A stretch of 64,000 bases of DNA, from contig JBBDWV010000056.1 in assembly GCA_040902655.1 (NCBI GenBank), positions 1 to 64,000 on the forward strand, given 5' to 3'. The notes under the pieces are model-generated. The model ran no database searches. It was not told where the DNA came from and was given only the letters and a program-made list of their open reading frames with translations. The position numbers and the translations under genes are program-made. Of this stretch, positions 8,655 to 15,493 are shown in pieces; the first letter of the stretch is position 1, and every line of letters starts with the position of its first letter. The DNA is from Mycobacteriales bacterium (GTDB taxonomy: Bacteria; Actinomycetota; Actinomycetes; Mycobacteriales; SCTD01).

Positions 8655-8826
8655 CGGTGCTGTGACCTGCCTCTCCCCGAGCCGTGAGACAACGCTGATG
8701 CCGTGACACCTGCTGTGCCCCGAACCTGGACAGGGACAACCGGGATGTCGGCAGAACCCCTGCATAGAAAGCTGGCCCCTGGGGCAGGGCTGCTGCCACG
8801 CGCCAGAGGAAGCGAGCGGATCACCC

Positions 8827-9906
8827 ATGTCACATCACAAGGCGACCATGACCACGAAAACGACCAGCGGACGGCTCCAGGTGCCGGACCCGGTCCAGCG
8901 ACGCAGGAGTTCGCCACGTCCGGTCGGCAAGCTGCTGGCCGTGCTGGCCCTCAGCGCCGTCGCCGCATGCGGGGGCAACGGGACCGGGGCCGAGACCGGC
9001 GCCCCGGGCGCGCCTCCGAGTCCCACGAGCGGGGGCGCGGCAGAGAGCACCGCCCTGCGGATCGCCTTCGTGCCGGCGACGACCGCGCTACCGCTGCACG
9101 TGGCGGCGGCGCAGGGGTTCTTCGAGGACAACAACCTGGACGTCACGCTGACCGCGGCAGCCAACATCTCCGACATCCCCAGCACACTCGGCCGCCAGTT
9201 CGACCTCGCCATCGGCACCGCGACCGACCTGATCAGGGCGGGATCCGCCGGGGTCGACGTGGTCCAGGTGTCCGGGAACACGGTGAACACCAAGGACAAC
9301 CCGTTCGTCCGGGTGATCGTCCCGGCCGGCAAGGGGATCGAGGACTTCGGCGACCTCGGGGACAAGACGCTCGGCTCCCCGACCCTGAGCGGCGTCATCC
9401 ACATCGGCACCCTCTACACCGCCAAGCAGCAGGGGGTCGACCCAGCCACCGTCAAGGGCGTCCAGGTGCCGCCACCCAACCTCCCCGATCAGCTCGAGGC
9501 CGGCCGGGTCGACGGCGTCGAGGCGCTGGAGCCGTTCGCGAGCCAGCTCGTGAAGGCCGGCAACGCCTCCCTCGGTGACCCCTTCTCGGCCATCGCGGAC
9601 CCGCTGGCCACCAACTTCTACATCTCCCAGGGAGAATGGGCCGAGGCGAACAAGGAGGCGATCGGGCGCTTCGTCACGGCGATGGAACAGGCCGCGGCGT
9701 TCATCGAGGAGAAGCCGGAGGAGTCCCGAGCGATCCTCCAGGAGTACACCGGGCTTCCCGCGCCGGTGGCCGCGTCGGTCCCGCTGCCGACCTACGACTT
9801 CGAGATCCGGGCCGAGGATCTGGACAAGTGGGTCGATGTCCTCGAGGAGCTCGGGCAGCTCGAGGGTGACGTCGACACCAGCAAGCTCGTCCTGTCCGGG
9901 AGGTGA
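8827..9906 (+). CDS. NMT1/TauA-like ABC transporter substrate-binding lipoprotein
   Basis: A 359-residue exported lipoprotein. After a basic start comes LLAVLALSAVAACGG, a hydrophobic segment with a lipobox ending in Cys. The mature part has the NMT1/THI5-like fold: LRIAFVPATTALPLHVAAA, GFFEDNNLDVTL, and GRQFDLAIGTATDLIRAG. Family members bind sulfonates, nitrate, aromatic sulfonates or thiamine precursors; the ligand cannot be read from the sequence. A second ATG at 8848 is an alternative start. It is the first gene of a four-gene operon with an ATPase and two permeases, all overlapping by 4-8 bases. Confidence 0.85.
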   Translation: MSHHKATMTTKTTSGRLQVPDPVQRRRSSPRPVGKLLAVLALSAVAACGGNGTGAETGAPGAPPSPTSGGAAESTALRIAFVPATTALPLHVAAAQGFFEDNNLDVTLTAAANISDIPSTLGRQFDLAIGTATDLIRAGSAGVDVVQVSGNTVNTKDNPFVRVIVPAGKGIEDFGDLGDKTLGSPTLSGVIHIGTLYTAKQQGVDPATVKGVQVPPPNLPDQLEAGRVDGVEALEPFASQLVKAGNASLGDPFSAIADPLATNFYISQGEWAEANKEAIGRFVTAMEQAAAFIEEKPEESRAILQEYTGLPAPVAASVPLPTYDFEIRAEDLDKWVDVLEELGQLEGDVDTSKLVLSGR

Positions 9907-10751
9907 CCACCAAGGACTCCGCTCCGGTGTGCCCAGCTCCAGAGGCACCACGTGACCCGCCGGGCGCAGCGCCGGCCCGGCCGGTCGCCTGCCAGTGCCG
10001 CGATGCCAGCGTCGACCTGGCCTCCGGTGCCGGCAGCCGACGCATCCTCGGCAACCTGAACTTCGCCCTGTTCGAGGGGGAGTTCGTGGCCATCCTGGGT
10101 CGCTCCGGGACGGGCAAGACGACGTTGCTGCGGGTCCTCGGTGGCCTGCTCGAGCCGACTCCCGGCTCGGTCGTCAGCTTCCACGGCCGGCCCGTCGACG
10201 GTCCGCCCCGAGGTGTCGTCTTCGTCTTCCAGAACTACGCGGCCTCACTGCTGCCCTGGCGCACCGTCCGCAAGAACGTCGCACTGGGACTCGAGGGCAA
10301 GGTCCCGGCGCAGGAGATCCGGTCCCGCGTCACCGAGTCGCTGACGATGGTCGGGCTCGCGGACCGGGCCAAGGACTACCCGTGGCAGCTGTCCGGCGGC
10401 ATGCAGCAGCGGCTCCAGCTCGCCCGCTCGCTGGCCATGCGCCCGCGCGGGCTGCTCATGGACGAGCCGTTCGGGAGTCTCGACGCCATGACCAAGGCGT
10501 CGCTGCAGGACGAGCTCCAGCGCGTCCACCAGCACACCGGCGCCACCATCGTCTTCGTGACCCACGACATCGACGAGGCGGTGTTCCTCAGCGACCGGAT
10601 CCTCGTCCTGGACGGCGACCCGGCCACGGTCGCGCACGAGATCGCCGTCGACCTGCCGCGGCCACGGGACCAGCTCTGCACGAAGGAGCTGCCGGAGTTC
10701 CTGCGGCTGAGGCGCCAGGTGTACGACGCCATCGTCGAGAACCGTGCCTAG
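9903..10751 (+). CDS. ABC transporter ATPase, SsuB/TauB type
   Basis: A 282-residue nucleotide-binding subunit with Walker A GRSGTGKTTLLR, the Q-loop VFVFQNYAASLLPW, signature LSGGMQQRLQLARSLA, Walker B GLLMDEPFGSLDA, and the H-loop FVTHDIDEA. The DEPFGSLDA and LLPWRT elements are typical of the nitrate/sulfonate/bicarbonate ATPases. The first 30 residues are proline- and alanine-rich and poorly conserved. The GTG at 9903 overlaps the binding-protein stop codon by four bases, indicating translational coupling. It powers import through the two permeases encoded next. Confidence 0.88.
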   Translation: MTTKDSAPVCPAPEAPRDPPGAAPARPVACQCRDASVDLASGAGSRRILGNLNFALFEGEFVAILGRSGTGKTTLLRVLGGLLEPTPGSVVSFHGRPVDGPPRGVVFVFQNYAASLLPWRTVRKNVALGLEGKVPAQEIRSRVTESLTMVGLADRAKDYPWQLSGGMQQRLQLARSLAMRPRGLLMDEPFGSLDAMTKASLQDELQRVHQHTGATIVFVTHDIDEAVFLSDRILVLDGDPATVAHEIAVDLPRPRDQLCTKELPEFLRLRRQVYDAIVENRA

Positions 10752-11532
10752 CGCAGCAACCGCGCTGCGGCGCATGAACGTCCTCGGCCTGGCCACCATG
10801 GTCCTGCTCCTGGGGCTGTGGGAAGTCCTCGTCCGCTCGGGGTTGCTGGACTTCCAGAACCTCCCCGCGCCCTCGGCCGTCGCCATGCACGGGAAGGACC
10901 TGGTAGCCACGGGAGAGCTGCCGGAGCATCTTCTGCACACCGTGCGGGTGACGCTGCTGGGCTGGCTGCTGGCCTGCGGCCTCGGGCTCGGCCTCGGCCT
11001 GCTCCTCGGGCTGTGGCAACCGGCCTGGCGCTGGTCGATGGCCAGCCTCGAACTGCTCCGCGCTGTCCCGCCGATCTCCCTGGTGCCCCTCGCCCTGCTC
11101 GTCTTCGGCTTCTCGATCCGGACCGAGCTGACCCTGATCGTCTATGCCAGCGCCTGGCCTGTCCTGGTGAACACCATCGAGGGCGTGCGCACCCTACGGC
11201 CGGAGTTGCACGACGTCGCCCGGATGCTGCAGCTGTCGCGACTCACGACCCTCCGTAAGATCATCCTGCCGGCGGCCACTCCCGCCATCGTCGTCGGCCT
11301 GCAGCTGGCCCTGTCGCTGGCGCTGGTGCTGGCTGTGGTCGCCGAGCTGGTGGGCAACCCGGCCGGGCTCGGCAACGCGCTGATCCTCGCCCAGCTGGCC
11401 CTGCGGCCGGAGGAGATGTTCGCCTACGTCTTCACCATCGGCCTGCTCGGCATCACGCTGAACGCCGCCCTCCGCCAACTCGTGGCCCGGACGCTTCCCT
11501 CGTCCCGGCCCGCACTGGAGAAGGCGCAGTGA
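10744..11532 (+). CDS. ABC transporter permease, SsuC/TauC type (first)
   Basis: A 262-residue integral membrane protein with about six helices (for example MVLLLGLWEVLVRSG near the start and LALSLALVLAVVAELVG later). The EAA loop, which contacts the ATPase, is near VARMLQLSRLTTLRKIILPAATPAI. Start GTG 10744 overlaps the ATPase gene by eight bases. It forms the channel together with the second permease. Two distinct permeases next to one ATPase suggest a heterodimeric pore, whereas most TauC/SsuC systems use a single permease gene. Confidence 0.87.
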   Translation: MPSAATALRRMNVLGLATMVLLLGLWEVLVRSGLLDFQNLPAPSAVAMHGKDLVATGELPEHLLHTVRVTLLGWLLACGLGLGLGLLLGLWQPAWRWSMASLELLRAVPPISLVPLALLVFGFSIRTELTLIVYASAWPVLVNTIEGVRTLRPELHDVARMLQLSRLTTLRKIILPAATPAIVVGLQLALSLALVLAVVAELVGNPAGLGNALILAQLALRPEEMFAYVFTIGLLGITLNAALRQLVARTLPSSRPALEKAQ

Positions 11533-12350
11533 CCGTCTTCCCGGCCGACGCGGCGACGGGCGCGCTCCCGCCTCCCGCCAGGCGGCCGGCTCAGCGCACC
11601 CGGCCGACGTCTTTCCCGCCGCTTCGCGGCCTGCTGCCTCTCGTGCTGTTGCTCATCGCCTGGCAGGTCACTGCCGACCGCCTGTCGCCGTACTTCCCAC
11701 CGCCGTCGTCCTGGGCATCGGCGTTGCTGGACCTGTGGAACCAGGGTGTGCTGCTGCCCGCCGCCGCGGCGACGGTGCGCACGTTCTGCCTGGGACTGGC
11801 TGCCGCGACCGTGCTCGGCACCGCGCTCGGCCTGGCCGTGGGCGCCTCGCCCCGGGTCGACCGGGCCCTGCGGCCGACCCTGGAGTCGGCGCGGGCCATG
11901 CCTCCGGCCGCAGTGGTACCCATAGCGACGCTGCTGCTCGGCTTCACGGGCACGATGAAGGTTGTCGTGGTGACCTCCGCTGCCGTCTGGTCGATCCTGC
12001 TCAACACCCGCTCCGGGGTGCAGCAACTCGATCCGGTGCTGCACGAGATGGCCAGGTCACTGCAGCTGGGCCGGCTGGACCGGATCCGCAAGGTCACGCT
12101 GCCCGCCCTGCTGCCCTCGATCTTCCTGGGCGTCCGGGTGGCAGCACCGGTGGCTCTGGTGATCACCCTGCTGGTCGAGATCCTGACCCAGGTGGACGGG
12201 ATCGGCGCGCTCATCGCGCTCTCCCAACGCAACTACCAGTTCGCCCGGGGGTACGGCCTCATTCTGGTGGCGGGGCTTTTCAGCCTGGTGGTCAACGCGC
12301 TGGTGTCGGCCCTTCAGGCGCAGCTCCTGCGGCACCGGCCGCACGGGTGA
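11529..12350 (+). CDS. ABC transporter permease, SsuC/TauC type (second)
   Basis: A 273-residue permease with membrane helices beginning LPLVLLLIAWQVTADRLSP and an EAA-type loop MARSLQLGRLDRIRKVTLPA that closely parallels the first permease, so the pair arose by duplication. The proline-rich N-terminus is cytoplasmic. Start GTG 11529 overlaps the previous stop by four bases. It is the last gene of the operon and is followed within 14 bp by a strong GC-rich hairpin shared with the convergent MerR gene. Confidence 0.87.
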   Translation: MTVFPADAATGALPPPARRPAQRTRPTSFPPLRGLLPLVLLLIAWQVTADRLSPYFPPPSSWASALLDLWNQGVLLPAAAATVRTFCLGLAAATVLGTALGLAVGASPRVDRALRPTLESARAMPPAAVVPIATLLLGFTGTMKVVVVTSAAVWSILLNTRSGVQQLDPVLHEMARSLQLGRLDRIRKVTLPALLPSIFLGVRVAAPVALVITLLVEILTQVDGIGALIALSQRNYQFARGYGLILVAGLFSLVVNALVSALQAQLLRHRPHG

Positions 12351-12363
12351 CGGCGCGCCGCGC

Positions 12364-12401
12364 GGCGGCCGGCCGGCCTCGAAAAAGGCCGGCCGGCCGC
12401 C
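12364..12401. terminator. Bidirectional GC-rich terminator hairpin
   Basis: A 16-bp perfect stem (arms 12364-12379 and 12386-12401) with the six-base loop CGAAAA lies between the convergent ends of the permease gene and the MerR/Cys-rich gene. There is no long T-run, but hairpins without a U-tract are common terminators in high-GC actinobacteria. Confidence 0.75.
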
Positions 12402-12411
12402 CGCTCGCCCG

Positions 12412-12612
12412 TCAGTTACCGCAGCCGCAGCCGCAGCTACCGTCCTTGGTCGGCTGGGTCGCCTTGTTGCCGGCCTCGGTGTCGGTAGCGCAACCACAAC
12501 CACAGCCACTCGCAGTCGCGGCCTTCTCGCCACCCGCGGTGTCGGTAGCGCAGCCACAGCCGCAGCCACTCGCAGTCGCGGTGTTCTGCTCGTCCTTCTC
12601 GATCGACGTCAT
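12412..12612 (-). CDS. Nested Cys-rich repeat peptide, 66 aa (candidate metallothionein or peptide precursor)
   Basis: Internal ATG at 12610-12612, in frame with the MerR gene, is preceded by CAGGAGAGGAGGTGAAAAG, a canonical GGAGGTGA Shine-Dalgarno 5 nt from the start. The 66-residue product begins MTSIEKDEQNTATA and contains nine cysteines in three GCGCG clusters, with no His or aromatic residue in the clusters. The first two clusters sit in a duplicated 20-residue unit (60-bp direct repeat at 12478-12521 and 12538-12581). Soft-metal binding like a bacterial metallothionein is the simplest reading. A modified-peptide precursor is an alternative, given the radical SAM and methyltransferase genes 5 kb away. 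Neither is proven. Confidence 0.55.
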   Translation of the reverse strand: MTSIEKDEQNTATASGCGCGCATDTAGGEKAATASGCGCGCATDTEAGNKATQPTKDGSCGCGCGN

Positions 12613-13068
12613 CTTTTCACCTCCTCTCCTGCTCGTTCCGTGTACCGGACAGGTGCACAGCAGCGAACCGCAGCGGTACACCGGCTCAACGGCCGCCGGG
12701 GCCGGGTGTGCCAGGCGATCCTGGACGTTGACCAGCAGCTGCTCCAGGGCCCGCAGCTCGGCGATGCGGGTTGCGGTCTCCTGCAGCTTCTGCGTCACGA
12801 TGGACAGCAGGTTCTCCTCAGCGTGGTCACTGCGGCCCTCGGCGATGTCCAGCAGCTCGCCGAGTTCGCTGATGCTCACGTCCAGCGCCCGGGCCCGGCG
12901 GATCAGGTCCAACCGCGGCAGGGCGGCCGGCTCGTACAGTCGGTAGCCGGCATCGGTCCGGGTCACCGGCACCACGAGCTCAGCCTGCTCGTACAGCCGC
13001 AGGGCCTTGCGGGACAGCCCCGTCTGCTTCATCACCTGGCCGACTGTCAGCAGCCCCGCGTTGCTCAT
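12412..13068 (-). CDS. MerR-family regulator fused in frame to a Cys-rich GCGCGC-repeat tail
   Basis: A 218-residue open frame. Residues 1-70 form a MerR-type winged helix: LTVGQVMKQTGLSRKALRLY then GYRLYEPAALPRLDLIRRAR. A long dimerisation helix follows, then a Cys cluster RCGSLLCTCPVHG (about 131-144) of the kind used for metal sensing. A normal MerR would end here. Instead the frame continues through a Met at residue 153 into a tail with three clusters: SGCGCGCATD twice and SCGCGCGN at the end. That Met (12610-12612) has its own near-perfect ribosome site, so the tail may also be made alone. MerR proteins activate by untwisting DNA when bound to metal or drug; the inducer here is unknown, but the Cys content suggests a soft metal. 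The fusion might result from a 1-nt indel that removed an ATGA overlap. Confidence 0.8.
   Translation of the reverse strand: MSNAGLLTVGQVMKQTGLSRKALRLYEQAELVVPVTRTDAGYRLYEPAALPRLDLIRRARALDVSISELGELLDIAEGRSDHAEENLLSIVTQKLQETATRIAELRALEQLLVNVQDRLAHPAPAAVEPVYRCGSLLCTCPVHGTSRRGGEKMTSIEKDEQNTATASGCGCGCATDTAGGEKAATASGCGCGCATDTEAGNKATQPTKDGSCGCGCGN
12478..12581 (-). repeat. 60-bp direct repeat encoding the GCGCGC unit
   Basis: Two copies (12478-12521 and 12538-12581) are nearly identical, differing at about three third-position sites. Each encodes the cluster SGCGCGCATD with its flanks. The synonymous differences suggest that the protein repeat is being conserved while DNA diverges. Confidence 0.7.
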
Positions 13069-13169
13069 GACACGAGCGTAAAAGCCGGCCCCCGGGGACA
13101 GGTCAAGAACGAGGAAAATCGGTACCGGAGATCTGCATCACGTGACCCGTGACCGCGGCGGCTGGAGCA

Positions 13170-13616
13170 TCACTGTGCCGTCTGCCAGTAGATCTTGCGG
13201 GCGCGAAAGACGCAGCTCGGACAGTCCTCCTCGCCGTGCAGCTTCATGAGCCGCTCGACGCTGCACTGCAGCGGGCGCAGGTCGGACGCCACGACCAGGC
13301 TGAGGGCGCCGGCGGCGACCGCGTCCAGCCGCAGGCCGCCGAACTCCGGGGGTGTCACGACCACCACCGCGCAGGCGGGGGCGACGCGGTGCAGCTCGCC
13401 GATGACGCGCAACCCGAGGGTGCCGCACACGGCCAGCTGAACCACGACGAGGTCGGGCTGGAGGGCCTCGGCCGCGCTCAGCACCGCCCTGCCCGACGTG
13501 ACCACGGCGCCGATCCCGAGGCCGTAGATGTCGCCGACGTTGTGGACCATCGCGGCCGCCAGCCGGGCGTCGTTCTCACAGATGACCGCCACCAGCCGCT
13601 TGTCCTCGCTCGCCAT
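13170..13616 (-). CDS. Receiver-like protein lacking the phospho-acceptor Asp
   Basis: A 148-residue protein with a CheY-like pattern: VAVICENDARLAAAM (beta1 and acidic pair), PDLVVVQLAVCGTLGLRV (beta3), ACAVVVVTPPEFGG (beta4), then a C-terminal CPSCVFRARKIYW. In ordinary receivers beta3 ends in Asp (VLLDL); here that position is Gln (VVVQL), so phosphorylation there is unlikely. The Thr of beta4 is present. It may be a pseudo-receiver regulated by ligand or protein binding, and the CPSC pair may bind metal or form a disulfide. Start at ATG 13616 is the first natural Met; the ribosome site is weak. A repeated palindrome lies about 90 bp upstream. No histidine kinase is adjacent. Confidence 0.65.
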   Translation of the reverse strand: MASEDKRLVAVICENDARLAAAMVHNVGDIYGLGIGAVVTSGRAVLSAAEALQPDLVVVQLAVCGTLGLRVIGELHRVAPACAVVVVTPPEFGGLRLDAVAAGALSLVVASDLRPLQCSVERLMKLHGEEDCPSCVFRARKIYWQTAQ

Positions 13617-13683
13617 GCACCACACGGTGGCAGGTGTTCCTGAAGATGAGCTGAAGAACCACCACCTTCTGCACCCGCATCGG

Positions 13684-13760
13684 CATGTGCCGTTCAGCGG
13701 CTGTACACCACAGGTCACCTTTTCCCGATTCTTGACCTGTGGTGTAACCCACCCGACAGC
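13684..13760. repeat. 77-bp dispersed palindromic element, copy 1
   Basis: Core arms TACACCACAGGTCA (13704-13717) and TGACCTGTGGTGTA (13733-13746) form a perfect 14-bp inverted repeat with a 15-nt spacer. The surrounding 77 bp, from CATGTGCCG to CCCGACAGC, is conserved with the copy at 47268-47344, including spacer length. It lies between the receiver-like gene (upstream side) and the end of DUF3618. It could be an operator or a small non-autonomous repeat. Confidence 0.85.
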
Positions 13761-13801
13761 AGGCCTGGTCCCATGACCGGGCAGGCCCCCCGCTCGGGCC
13801 G

Positions 13802-14236
13802 TCAGCGCCTGCGGCGTCTCAGCATGAGCAGCAGCACGAGAGCGGCGGCGCCCGCACCGACCAGGACCGGCAGCCGCGAGGGCGCGGGTGCGGCAGACGG
13901 GGGCGGCGGGTGACTCGCGGAGCCGGTCGGCTCGGCGAACCCCACGGCTGCGCCCGCACCCGCACCGGCCACCGCGCCCCTGGCCTGGGCGACACCGCTC
14001 CTGACCGCGTCGGCGGCCACAGCCGCGCTGTCCTGCACGCTCTCCACCGCGTCGTTGGCACCGTCCCTGACCGCCTCAGCCACCTTCTTCCTGGTACGCG
14101 TGGCGACCCGCTTCGGGCTGACCTTGTCCGCGATGGCGTCCAGCGTCTCCGCCAGCTCCTCACGGGTGTCCTCGATCGCGCCCGCGAGAACCTCGGGATC
14201 GGGCGCGCCCGGTCCGCCGCTGCTGTCGTTCGCCAC
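13802..14236 (-). CDS. DUF3618 membrane-anchored protein
   Basis: A 144-residue protein with the DUF3618 signature IEDTREELAETLDAIADKV near residues 21-39, followed by basic RVATRTRKKVAEAVRDGAND. The middle is Ala-rich and helical, and the C-terminus is a single membrane helix (LPVLVGAGAAALVLLLML) ending RRRRR. DUF3618 proteins are small actinobacterial membrane proteins of unknown role, often with stress-related partners. Starts at GTG 14236. Confidence 0.75.
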   Translation of the reverse strand: MANDSSGGPGAPDPEVLAGAIEDTREELAETLDAIADKVSPKRVATRTRKKVAEAVRDGANDAVESVQDSAAVAADAVRSGVAQARGAVAGAGAGAAVGFAEPTGSASHPPPPSAAPAPSRLPVLVGAGAAALVLLLMLRRRRR

Positions 14237-14403
14237 TGCCTACTCCCTCGATACCGCTCTGGGGCGTCGTCTGCGTCTGGTTCCTGCCGGAGGGCGTGCC
14301 CGCACCGGCGGCACAGGAACCGTGGTGCGGCGTCCGCCAGGCCCTCCCACCCGCTCGGCGCGACGCTGCTGCCGGCGATCCAGCGGTGCTGCATCTCATG
14401 CGC

Positions 14404-14424
14404 TGTTGCAATCAACTGGCAACA
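14404..14424 (+). promoter_or_regulatory. Operator-like inverted repeat before the metal transporter
   Basis: TGTTGC (14404-14409) and GCAACA (14419-14424) form a dyad with nine bases between, 24 nt upstream of the GTG of the metal-binding lipoprotein. Position and AT-enriched centre fit a binding site for a Fur- or DtxR-type metal regulator. The sequence does not exactly match a consensus I know, so the regulator is unassigned. Confidence 0.4.
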
Positions 14425-14448
14425 ATGCGGGATGGCCGGTAGCCTGGC

Positions 14449-15468
14449 GTGGTGCACCTGACCCTGCTGCGCACCGTCCTGCCGGGCGCTCTCGCCGCCG
14501 CCGTCCTGACCGGCTGCGGCATGTCCGCCGGCACGTCCGCCGGCGCTCCGGCCACGGACGACCGGCTGACGATCGTCTCCACCGTCGCGCCGATCACCTC
14601 CATCGTGGCGAACGTCGCCGGCGACCTCGCCCGGATCGAGGGCGTGGTGCCGGAGGGTACGAACAGCCACACCTTCGAGCCGCCGCCGCAGGTGTCCCGC
14701 GTCATGTCGCAGGCCGACGTCGTGTTCGTCAACGGGCTGCAGCTCGAGGAGCCGACGCTGGAGCTGGCCCGGGCGAACGCCCCGGCCGAGGCGGTGATCG
14801 TCGCGCTCGGCGACGCAGTTCTGCCGGAGGCCGACCATCTCTACGACTTCTCCTTCCCGAAAGAGAACGGCAAGCCCAACCCGCACCTGTGGACCGACCC
14901 GACCTACGCCGCGAAGTACGCCGAGGTGGTCCGCGACACGCTCGCCGAACGCGATCCCGACAACGCCTCGGCCTACCGCCGGAACGCCGCCGCCTTCGTC
15001 GCGCGGGCCACGGCCCTTTCGGATGCGCTGAAAGCGGACTCGGCCACCCTGCCGCCAGGCAGGAAGCAGCTGCTGACCTACCACGATGCCTACGCCTACT
15101 TCGCCAAGACCTACGGCTGGGAGGTCATCGGCGCGGTGCAGCCGTCGAACTTCGAGGACCCGCAGCCCAAGGAGATCGCCCGGATCATCGACCAGGTCCG
15201 CGAACGCAAGGTGCCGGTCATCTTCGGCTCGGAGGTCTTCCCCTCCAAGGTTCTCGAGCAGATCGCCGCGGAGACCGGCGCGCGCTACGAGGACACCCTG
15301 CGAGACGACGACCTGCCAGGGGAACCCGGGGACCCGGAGCACTCATGGCTGGGCCTGATGCGCTACGACTACGTCACGATGATCAAGGGCCTGGGCGGTA
15401 CGACGAGCAACCTCGAGGCGCTGGACGTGAGCGACGTGACCGTCGACGCGGCGCGGTACCCGCAGTGA
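14449..15468 (+). CDS. Mn/Zn-type ABC transporter substrate-binding lipoprotein
   Basis: A 339-residue TroA/PsaA-family (cluster A-I) protein. The signal LPGALAAAVLTGCG ends in a lipobox Cys. Likely metal ligands are His in TNSHTFEPPP, His in NPHLWTDP, Glu in FGSEVFPSK and Asp in MRYDYVTM, the two-His, Glu, Asp set seen in Mn/Fe/Zn binders. The His-rich loop typical of ZnuA is absent, so manganese or mixed specificity is as likely as zinc. The frame begins with two GTG codons (14449, 14452). It is followed by the ATPase and permease genes in one operon. Confidence 0.88.
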   Translation: MVHLTLLRTVLPGALAAAVLTGCGMSAGTSAGAPATDDRLTIVSTVAPITSIVANVAGDLARIEGVVPEGTNSHTFEPPPQVSRVMSQADVVFVNGLQLEEPTLELARANAPAEAVIVALGDAVLPEADHLYDFSFPKENGKPNPHLWTDPTYAAKYAEVVRDTLAERDPDNASAYRRNAAAFVARATALSDALKADSATLPPGRKQLLTYHDAYAYFAKTYGWEVIGAVQPSNFEDPQPKEIARIIDQVRERKVPVIFGSEVFPSKVLEQIAAETGARYEDTLRDDDLPGEPGDPEHSWLGLMRYDYVTMIKGLGGTTSNLEALDVSDVTVDAARYPQ

Positions 15469-15493
15469 CGGGCCCGCCGCAATGACGGGCCCG
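15460..15493 (+). repeat. 17-bp tandem duplication at the binding-protein/ATPase junction
   Basis: CCGCAGTGACGGGCCCG (15460-15476) is followed directly by CCGCAATGACGGGCCCG (15477-15493), one mismatch. The first copy contains the stop codon of the binding protein and the second contains the ATG of the ATPase, which suggests that an original stop/start overlap was duplicated and separated. Confidence 0.75.

Noticed and set aside
8655-8826. Possible thiamine-pyrophosphate or cobalamin riboswitch before the NMT1-type gene
   Set aside because: I looked for the conserved CTGAGA/ACCTGA and box elements and did not find them together.
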